Of a stretch of DNA of 6,144 bases, positions 1 to 4,360 are shown piece by piece. A model generated the notes under the pieces. It made no database searches, was not told the DNA's origin, and worked only from the letters and a program-made list of their open reading frames with translations. The stretch comes from Pseudorhodobacter sp. GTDB taxonomy: Bacteria > Pseudomonadota > Alphaproteobacteria > Rhodobacterales > Rhodobacteraceae. A program made the translations under genes and the position numbers. The stretch lies in contig JAHEDL010000049.1 in assembly GCA_024641255.1 (NCBI GenBank), positions 1 through 6,144 of the forward strand, written 5' to 3'. Within the stretch, counting starts at the first letter, position 1. Every line of letters begins with the position of its first letter.

Positions 1-1
1 C

Positions 2-775
2 GGGGGAGATCGCCCCGCCCATATCAACGAGTTGTCGGGCAATAGCATTGCAAGCTCTCGTTCTTGGATCGACGACGTTTTGGGCGTTGAAACCGCAGAC
101 CTGACATTCGACGAAATCGAGCGGTTGCGTCCGGCAGTTTATGATTGGGCGACAACCTATGACAGCGTCAGCTATCACAAGATCCACGACGCCAATCGCC
201 TGACCTCGCAGGGCGAGCCGCTGATTTCGCGGCGGGGCACTTTGGGCGCCGTGTATATTCTGCGAAATCCGCTGGATGTCGCGCCGTCGCTGGCCAATCA
301 CAACGGGTCGACGATTGACGAGGCGATTACCGCATTGGGCAACCCGGACTATGCGCTTGCGGGCAGCGAACATCGTTGGCATCGGCAGGTTCGGCAGGTT
401 TTGGGAAGCTGGTCGGGCCATGTGGCAAGTTGGATCGACAGCCCCGCCCTGACATGCCACGTGCTGCGCTATGAGGACATGCATACGGCGGCGTTGGAAA
501 GCTTTGCGGCGGCTGCGCGGTTTCTTAAGCTGCCCGATGCAGCAGAGCGTGTTGCGCAGGCGATCCGGTTTAGCGAGTTCAGCGTTGTTGCGCAGCAAGA
601 AGCAGAGGTTGGCTTTCGCGAACGCCCATCGCGCGCCGAGCGGTTCTTCCGCCAAGGCCGGGCCGGGGGCTGGCAGGCGCAGCTGACCCCGCAGCAGGTG
701 GATCGCATCATTGCCGATCATGGCCCGATGATGCAGCGCTTTGGTTATCTGGATGCCAGCGGCGCCCCAGTTTAG
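2..775 (+). CDS. Sulfotransferase family protein, 5' truncated by the window edge
   Basis: Predicted PAPS-dependent sulfotransferase (Sulfotransfer_1-like), which moves a sulfate from PAPS to a hydroxyl or amine of an unknown acceptor. The frame is open to the first base, giving 257 visible residues. The in-frame TTG at 32 is unlikely to be the start, because the residues before it (AHINELSGNSIASSR) already look like the family's early region. The missing 5' part would carry the PKSGTTW-type PAPS-binding loop. Visible marks, numbered from Leu/TTG 32 as residue 1: the 3'-phosphate-binding segment GAVYILRNPLDVAPSLANH (72-90), VLRYEDM (144-150), and near the C-terminus a FFRQGRAGGW segment followed by LTPQQVD, matching the usual FFRxGxxGxW...Lt pattern. 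It converges on the lasso cyclase gene with a 10-base gap. A role in sulfating the lasso peptides is inference; the neighbourhood to the left is unseen. Family call is confident, substrate unknown. Confidence 0.9.
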   Translation, partial: GGDRPAHINELSGNSIASSRSWIDDVLGVETADLTFDEIERLRPAVYDWATTYDSVSYHKIHDANRLTSQGEPLISRRGTLGAVYILRNPLDVAPSLANHNGSTIDEAITALGNPDYALAGSEHRWHRQVRQVLGSWSGHVASWIDSPALTCHVLRYEDMHTAALESFAAAARFLKLPDAAERVAQAIRFSEFSVVAQQEAEVGFRERPSRAERFFRQGRAGGWQAQLTPQQVDRIIADHGPMMQRFGYLDASGAPV

Positions 776-785
776 GCCCGCAGTC

Positions 786-2687
786 TTAGTGATCGTTGCG
801 GCCTTCAACAAAGCGGATGAAGCGTGCCGTGGTTAAGCCACGGCTGACCGCAAGCATGATGCGGCTGGTGGTTTCAGAGGTCAGCGGCGTTTCCTTGGGC
901 CAATCTTCCAACGCGGCCTTCAGCGACGGCAAATCAAGTCGCTTTGCCATCACCGCGTCGCCCGAAAGCCGGTCAATTTCGCCAATAAGCTGTTCGCGTT
1001 CCCGGCTCATCCGCAGATGCCAGTCGGCAGCCTGCAAGCCGCGCCGGGTTTCGCGCAGCACCATATCGGGCACCTTGCCTTGCAGCATGCGCTTTGCCAG
1101 CCAGCGGCGCTTGCCTTTGCGTTGATACTGGTCATCGGGAATTGCGGTGCAGAATTCGACCAGCGGGCGATAGGCCGTCGGATCGCGCACTGGCACGCCG
1201 TGCAAAAGTTCAAACGCCTGTTCGATGTCGCCGCCTTCGTTTATGGCGTTGCCCAGCACCTGCGCCCGCCATTCGCGAGTCGAGGTGAAGGGCTGGTAGT
1301 GTTGGTCATAGCCCATATCCGCCGCCCGTTCGGCCACGCGCATCTCCGCCGCCCAATCGGGATGCATCGGGCACCAGGTTTTGAACGGATCATCAGACTT
1401 GCCATGCACGACGCGGTGGACCGCCATCCACGCGCGGCGCGGCAGGTTTGGCATGATGGCCTGCGAGACAAAGCTGCGCGGAAACGCCGTTGCCGGGCCC
1501 GACGCCCAAACCTCTTGCACCGCTTTCAGCAACCGACCCTTGCGAAACAGGTCGGCAACCATGCCGTCACCGGCAAAGCTGAAGGTTGCATTGCCCAGCG
1601 ACCCCGTCAGCAGCACATCGCAACCACGCTGTTTGGCGCGGGCATGCAGCGCGTGAATCCAGTGCAGGTTCATCGCATTGCGCGGCGCCGTGCCGCTTAG
1701 CAAGAACATCGCCTGCGCCTGATGATCAAACGACAGGCCAGCGGCATCCACCCATTCGGTGACAAGCTGCGGATACATATCCGCAAGCGCGGTGACATGC
1801 GGGCGTTCATCGCCAAAGCGCCGTGCGCCGACACGGCCGTCCCATTCGGGCTCGGGAACGCCGGTCAGGCCAAGCAACGGCTGATCGGGGCGCGCGGCCA
1901 TGGCAAAGGCTGCAACGGCTTGGGAATCGTAGCCGCCTGACAGGCTGACAGCGGGGCGAACCCGACCGGACAGCGCGGCTTTGGTTGCCTGCGTGAACAA
2001 GGCGTTGGCGGCTTCGACATAGTCGTTGTCGATGCGGAAGCGCACATCGGGCAGCGCCAGCAGATTGTAATAACTGGTGGACTGCACAGCGTCGGCAGTG
2101 ATGACGCAGCGGGTGCCGGTGGGCAAACGGCCAACCCCTTTGAACCAGCCACGTTCGGCTTCGCAATAGTTCAGAAACAGCGAATCCGCGATCTTTTGTT
2201 CGTCAACCTCTTGCGGCACCTCGCCCGTGGCAAACACCACGCGGGCGGTTGAGCCTGCGATGATGCGGTCGGCATCGCGGTAGTAATGCAGCGGCGGGGC
2301 GCGCAGCGGGCTTCGGCACAGACGCAGGCCGTGGGCTTCGGGCAAGACCATGATGGTGGCGAATTGGCCGATCAACCGCAGATCAGCCGCATCGCCCCAG
2401 GCATCGTAAGCAGCGGCGTAAAGTGCTGCGTCGTCGGTATAGGTCCGGCCAAGCGCCTGCTGCACCTCATCGCGGTTATCAATATGCCCGACAAACAGCA
2501 CATAGGCGCCCTGCGCTGTCCGCTGTGCCCGCCAGCCACGGGGTTTGCCCATAGCGGCCATCACGCCCTTCGTCAGCAGATGATGCTGCGCCGCCTTACC
2601 CAGCCCAACCCCAAGCGATGCCGCGAAGCGTTGCACCAGAGGCGGCGGCAAAACGCGGTCATCGCAGGACAAATAGGCAGCAATCAC
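786..2687 (-). CDS. Lasso peptide cyclase (C protein), asparagine-synthetase-like
   Basis: Predicted ATP-dependent lasso macrolactam synthetase of the McjC family, 633 residues. It would adenylate the core Asp8 side chain and let the new core N-terminus attack it, closing the ring. The N-terminal part (about 1-200) resembles the glutaminase domain of class B asparagine synthetases but has no Cys at position 2, as expected for an enzyme that does not use glutamine. The ATP-pyrophosphatase signature is VSLSGGYDS (residues 247-255). LLTGSLGNATFS (359-370) occupies the place where true asparagine synthetases have a GGDE-like loop. RDPTAYRPLVEFC (501-513) and the basic KGKRRWLAKRML segment after it match the conserved C-terminal part of the family. 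The start is GTG at 2687-2685, supported by AAGGA (plus 2696-2700, as TCCTT) eight bases upstream. It points away from the precursor and B1-B2-D genes, an uncommon arrangement. Confidence 0.93.
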   Translation of the reverse strand: MIAAYLSCDDRVLPPPLVQRFAASLGVGLGKAAQHHLLTKGVMAAMGKPRGWRAQRTAQGAYVLFVGHIDNRDEVQQALGRTYTDDAALYAAAYDAWGDAADLRLIGQFATIMVLPEAHGLRLCRSPLRAPPLHYYRDADRIIAGSTARVVFATGEVPQEVDEQKIADSLFLNYCEAERGWFKGVGRLPTGTRCVITADAVQSTSYYNLLALPDVRFRIDNDYVEAANALFTQATKAALSGRVRPAVSLSGGYDSQAVAAFAMAARPDQPLLGLTGVPEPEWDGRVGARRFGDERPHVTALADMYPQLVTEWVDAAGLSFDHQAQAMFLLSGTAPRNAMNLHWIHALHARAKQRGCDVLLTGSLGNATFSFAGDGMVADLFRKGRLLKAVQEVWASGPATAFPRSFVSQAIMPNLPRRAWMAVHRVVHGKSDDPFKTWCPMHPDWAAEMRVAERAADMGYDQHYQPFTSTREWRAQVLGNAINEGGDIEQAFELLHGVPVRDPTAYRPLVEFCTAIPDDQYQRKGKRRWLAKRMLQGKVPDMVLRETRRGLQAADWHLRMSREREQLIGEIDRLSGDAVMAKRLDLPSLKAALEDWPKETPLTSETTSRIMLAVSRGLTTARFIRFVEGRNDH

Positions 2688-2838
2688 GCAAACAATCCTT
2701 ACAATATTTATATTGATTGGTAGGCGGCAGTTCAGGCACAGTAAAGTGAGAAGTCAATTTATGCTTCGCGGCGCTCAGTCAGGTTTTGGCGCAGCGCAAT
2801 GGGGTTTTGGGCGTTTTAATTTAATCGGGGACAGCACG
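2688..2838. promoter_or_regulatory. Divergent intergenic region between cyclase and precursor A1
   Basis: These 151 bases separate the cyclase (-) from precursor A1 (+) and must hold at least one promoter in each direction. For the cyclase, TTGACT (minus strand, plus 2752-2757) is a 5/6 match to a -35 box; 17 bases on lies only a weak -10-like TGAACT (2729-2734), which would still give a sensible leader containing the AAGGA ribosome site. A 14-base dyad, CAATAT-TT-ATATTG (2702-2715), could be an operator or just A+T-rich sequence. For A1 no convincing -35/-10 pair is seen; the A+T-rich TTTTAATTTAAT (2814-2825) sits immediately before the GGGGA ribosome site, too close to be a -10, and may help ribosome access. 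Confidence 0.5.
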
Positions 2839-3003
2839 ATGAGCGATAGAAATAAAATTGAACGCAAGCACAGCATCCCTTCGGAACAGCGCATGGCTTA
2901 CGCCACGCCAACTGTTTCCATGCTGTATGTTGCAAAGACCGAAGGTGGGGCAGGCGGCACTAACGACGGTAATATTTCGGCAAGCACCAGTAATCCGGGC
3001 TGA
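2839..3003 (+). CDS. Lasso peptide precursor A1
   Basis: 54-residue precursor: a 35-residue leader and a predicted 19-residue core GGAGGTNDGNISASTSNPG (bases 2944-3000). The leader has the Y-x-x-P-x-V recognition motif (Y21, P24, V26) that B1/RRE proteins bind in this family, and Thr34 at the penultimate leader position, the usual determinant for B2 cleavage; cleavage is predicted after Glu35. Gly1 and Asp8 would form an 8-residue macrolactam ring. The tail has no aromatic, Lys or Arg plug residue. ATG 2839 is chosen because GGGGA (2827-2831) lies seven bases upstream and because it makes the leader the same length as that of A3, with Tyr at 21 in both. An in-frame ATG at 2761 would add 26 residues with no counterpart in A3. 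It is the first gene of the plus-strand series and was identified by motif and context. Confidence 0.88.
   Translation: MSDRNKIERKHSIPSEQRMAYATPTVSMLYVAKTEGGAGGTNDGNISASTSNPG
2944..3000 (+). other. Predicted lasso core peptide A1 (19 aa, Gly1-Asp8 ring)
   Basis: GGAGGTNDGNISASTSNPG. The boundary is set by Thr-Glu immediately before it and by the matching position in A2 and A3. Ring G1-D8, tail G9-G19. It shares G4, D8, G9, S14, S16 and P18 with the other two cores and also A13 with A2, N17 with A3. The boundary and ring size are inferred, not measured. Confidence 0.75.
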
Positions 3004-3018
3004 CCCAAGGCAGGGCAG

Positions 3019-3054
3019 ATGCGACGAATTTTGACGCCGTCAAACCGCGTTTGA
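3019..3054 (+). CDS. 11-codon ORF ahead of precursor A2 (possible translational-coupling leader)
   Basis: ATG 3019 begins MRRILTPSNRV followed by TGA (3052-3054). AAGG (3007-3010) lies eight bases upstream, a reasonable ribosome site, and the ORF follows the A1 stop codon by 15 bases in the same frame. Its stop overlaps the ATG of the A2 precursor in a TGATG arrangement typical of stop-restart translation. Alternatively it is the N-terminal half of an A2 leader split by a one-base frameshift. Too short to judge by composition. Confidence 0.35.
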   Translation: MRRILTPSNRV

Positions 3055-3161
3055 TGTATACGGCCCCGACCGCTTCGCGCCTGCTTTTGAAAAAGACCGA
3101 AAGTGGGTCGGGCGCCCATTTTGATGGGTTTATCAATGCTAGCTTCAGCACACCGCCATGA
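3054..3161 (+). CDS. Lasso peptide precursor A2, short-leader (cryptic or frameshifted)
   Basis: From ATG 3054 this gives 35 residues: leader MYTAPTASRLLLKKTE (16) and predicted core SGSGAHFDGFINASFSTPP (19). The leader aligns without gaps to the last 15 leader residues of A1 and A3 (Y-x-x-P ... K-T-E), and the core has Asp8-Gly9 and the shared G4, S14, S16 and P18, so this is a real paralogue and not chance. What is odd is the 5' end: there is no Shine-Dalgarno before ATG 3054, and about 20 leader residues present in A1 and A3 are missing. The frame is open upstream to a TAA at 2991-2993, so non-ATG starts (TTG 3051, CTG 3000) are possible; CTG 3000 would give a leader of near-standard length. 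It may instead be translated by restart from the 11-codon ORF, or be a decaying copy. Ser1 would be the ring nucleophile residue. Confidence 0.65.
   Translation: MYTAPTASRLLLKKTESGSGAHFDGFINASFSTPP
3102..3158 (+). other. Predicted lasso core peptide A2 (19 aa, Ser1-Asp8 ring)
   Basis: SGSGAHFDGFINASFSTPP follows Lys-Thr-Glu directly. Ring S1-D8 with His6 and Phe7 inside it; tail residues Phe10 and Phe15 are plausible steric plugs. Ends Pro-Pro. Core position and ring size are inferred by alignment to A1 and A3. Confidence 0.6.
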
Positions 3162-3316
3162 TTGCGACGTTTGCAAAGGCTGTAACAGACCCTAAAGCCA
3201 CCCTTTGCCAATGCCGTGAATTCGCGCGGCCGACCCAAGCATTGCCCTTGGCCTGACACAGATTAGGGGCGGTGCGTTGATCTATTTATATGCATAAAAT
3301 TTTAAGGGGTTACAGG
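3162..3316 (+). promoter_or_regulatory. Spacer before precursor A3, possible internal promoter
   Basis: 155 bases with no supported gene. CTGACA (3253-3258) is a 5/6 match to a -35 box; 17 bases on is GTTGAT (3276-3281), a poor (3/6) -10, after which the sequence turns strongly A+T-rich (3280-3304) before the A3 ribosome site AAGGGG (3304-3309). If real, this promoter would drive A3-B1-B2-D separately from A1-A2. No T-tract terminator is seen between A2 and A3. Confidence 0.3.
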
Positions 3317-3481
3317 ATGACCGACACCGTTTCACGGAACAAACCGATGTCAGAAAAAGGCGTTTCCGGTGTGGTTTATACCGCGCCAAAGCTGTCTTTT
3401 TTGTTTGTAGCAAAGACCGAAGTCAGCGTTGGGGTAAAGGCTGATGGCGGTTTTGCCGAAAGCATCAGCAACCCAACCTGA
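3317..3481 (+). CDS. Lasso peptide precursor A3 (Val1 core)
   Basis: 54-residue precursor with a 35-residue leader and predicted 19-residue core VSVGVKADGGFAESISNPT (bases 3422-3478). The leader carries Y21-x-x-P24-x-L26 and ends VAKTE, identical to the end of the A1 leader; Thr34 is the expected penultimate residue. ATG 3317 is preferred over the in-frame ATG at 3290 because AAGGGG (3304-3309) lies seven bases upstream and because total length, leader length and Tyr21 then equal those of A1. Asp8-Gly9, G4, S14, S16 and N17-P18 align with A1. Val at core position 1 is unusual for lasso peptides, where Gly dominates. Glu13 is the only other acidic residue and would give an implausibly large ring from V1. 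It is the precursor nearest to the B1-B2-D genes. Confidence 0.87.
   Translation: MTDTVSRNKPMSEKGVSGVVYTAPKLSFLFVAKTEVSVGVKADGGFAESISNPT
3422..3478 (+). other. Predicted lasso core peptide A3 (19 aa, Val1-Asp8 ring)
   Basis: VSVGVKADGGFAESISNPT follows Lys-Thr-Glu. Ring V1-D8 with Lys6 inside it; Phe11 and Ile15 are candidate plugs. Starting at Gly4 instead would put Asp at 5 and Glu at 10, which fits no usual ring size (7-9), so the Val1 boundary is favoured. Confidence 0.68.
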
Positions 3482-3483
3482 TT

Positions 3484-3529
3484 GCAACCAGACTTTGGCC
3501 GGGGCGTGCGCCGCCTGACTTTGGGTTGC
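3484..3529 (+). repeat. Direct repeat inside a dyad between A3 and B1 (possible RNA structure)
   Basis: GACTTTGG occurs at 3491-3498 and again at 3517-3524, with a G+C-rich centre (GGCGTGCGCC, 3503-3512) that can form a small hairpin. The whole is bracketed by GCAACC (3484-3489) and its reverse complement GGTTGC (3524-3529). It starts three bases after the A3 stop. No T-tract follows, so it is not a typical intrinsic terminator; it could stabilise or attenuate the precursor transcript relative to B1-B2-D. Confidence 0.4.
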
Positions 3530-3588
3530 GGCATCATCACGGAGTTGTTACGCTTTCGTATCCCTTTTGCATCGGAACCTATATTAAA

Positions 3589-3870
3589 ATGACACAGCTT
3601 AGCCTTGACCTGCCCTTGATCCGCAACCCTGACCTTATTGCGGCGGATATGGACGGCGACACTGTGATGATGAGCATTGAGCGCGGGGCCTATTTTGGGC
3701 TTGGCGGCATTGGCTCGCGGCTTTGGGATTTGCTGGAACAACCGACATCCGTTGCCGATATGGCCGCGACGATCTGCGAAGAATACAGCGTTGATAGCGA
3801 AACCTGCCTGCAAGATATTCAAGGTTTTATCGCTGAGATGATGGAAAACAGCCTTGTGATGGCTGCTTGA
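3589..3870 (+). CDS. Lasso peptide B1 protein (PqqD-like RRE, leader binding)
   Basis: 93-residue protein of the PqqD-like RiPP recognition element (RRE) family. Its role is to bind the precursor leader at the Y-x-x-P motif and deliver it to the B2 protease. Visible features: the strand region DGDTVMMSIERGAYFGLGGI (22-41), typical of these proteins (a strand, then a short turn and the Y-F-G-L strand), followed by GSRLWDLLE (42-50) and three helices ending in EMMENSLV. ATG 3589 is chosen over the longer TTG 3526 frame because the added residues (MRHHHGVVTLSYPF) lie outside the family fold and would run through the preceding repeat structure. The ribosome site is weak (GGA at 3574-3576, 12 bases away). 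It lies 107 bases after A3 and seven before B2, in one operon. Confidence 0.9.
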   Translation: MTQLSLDLPLIRNPDLIAADMDGDTVMMSIERGAYFGLGGIGSRLWDLLEQPTSVADMAATICEEYSVDSETCLQDIQGFIAEMMENSLVMAA

Positions 3871-3877
3871 TCTGGCA

Positions 3878-4360
3878 ATGCCGCCGTTGCTGATCCGCAA
3901 GATCAAGACCGTTGCCCGACAGCCTTTGTTTGTCTGGCTGTGGATTTTGCCGGTGTGGATTTTGCTTGGCATCACAAAGACGCTGATCTTTACGGTGTCG
4001 TTCAAGCGGCTGTATCCGTGGCTTGGGCAAAAGGTTGCGGTGGCGCCATGGTCGCCGCTGCTGACCGACCCTCAGCAAAAACGCGCGCAGCAGATTGGCC
4101 GTGTTGTGCGGATGATGGCAAAATATACGCCGTGGAACTCTAACTGCTTTCCGCAGGCGGTGACGGCGCGTGTGCTGTTGGGGCTGTATCGGGTTCCTTA
4201 TGTGCTGTGCTTTGGGGTGCGGCGCGATGCGGCCGGGCAGCCGATGCAGGCGCATGCCTGGGTGGTTTCGGGGCGCATTCATGTGACCGGAGGCGACAGT
4301 TTTAACCGGTTTACCACGGTGGCGATGTTTGCTTCGCCCGACGCACAGCAGGCTAAGTGA
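3878..4360 (+). CDS. Lasso peptide B2 leader peptidase (transglutaminase-like Cys protease)
   Basis: 160-residue protein matching the stand-alone B2 (McjB C-terminal/transglutaminase-like) family, which cuts the leader from the precursor, here predicted after Thr34-Glu35. The likely catalytic Cys90 lies in TPWNSNCFPQA (84-94) and His126 in QAHAWVV (124-130). Asp140, at the end of HVTGGD, is a candidate third residue, but its spacing from His126 is two longer than I would expect, so that assignment is tentative. A hydrophobic stretch at about 17-41 (LFVWLWILPVWILL and on) could anchor the protein in the membrane near the exporter. ATG 3878 follows the B1 stop by seven bases with no strong ribosome site, suggesting coupling. 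Its stop TGA overlaps the ATG of the exporter gene. Confidence 0.9.
   Translation: MPPLLIRKIKTVARQPLFVWLWILPVWILLGITKTLIFTVSFKRLYPWLGQKVAVAPWSPLLTDPQQKRAQQIGRVVRMMAKYTPWNSNCFPQAVTARVLLGLYRVPYVLCFGVRRDAAGQPMQAHAWVVSGRIHVTGGDSFNRFTTVAMFASPDAQQAK

Noticed and set aside
775..803. Imperfect hairpin GGCCCGCA / TGCGGCC across the convergent ends of the sulfotransferase and cyclase genes
   Set aside because: The stem has a bulge and a 14-base loop, and no T-run follows on either strand. Not good enough to call a bidirectional terminator.
1017..1700. 227-codon plus-strand ORF inside the cyclase gene
   Set aside because: Opposite-strand shadow of the cyclase, rich in Arg/Ala/His with no family resemblance.
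2761..2838. In-frame ATG at 2761 giving precursor A1 a 26-residue N-terminal extension
   Set aside because: ATG 2839 has a well-placed GGGGA ribosome site and makes A1 equal in length and Tyr21 position to A3. The extension has no counterpart there.
3235..3251. Small stem CCAAG / CTTGG with a 7-base loop between A2 and A3
   Set aside because: Only five pairs and no T-tract; expected often by chance.
3158..3256. 32-codon ORF (ATG 3158) overlapping the A2 stop by ATGA, encoding a peptide with a C-Q-C motif
   Set aside because: The ATGA overlap is suggestive, but there is no ribosome site, no recognisable family, no leader motif and no coding-like third-position bias. Probably chance.
3290..3316. 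ATG 3290 as start of precursor A3
   Set aside because: It lies before the AAGGGG ribosome site that serves ATG 3317, and the added residues (MHKILRGYR) break the match to A1's length.
3526..3588. TTG 3526 as start of B1
   Set aside because: It lies inside the repeat/dyad, and the added residues are not part of the PqqD-like fold. ATG 3589 gives the usual family size.
3376..4005. Long minus-strand ORF antisense to A3, B1 and part of B2
   Set aside because: Its plus-strand counterparts have clear family motifs. This frame is low-complexity and basic with no recognisable domain, a shadow of G+C-rich coding sequence.
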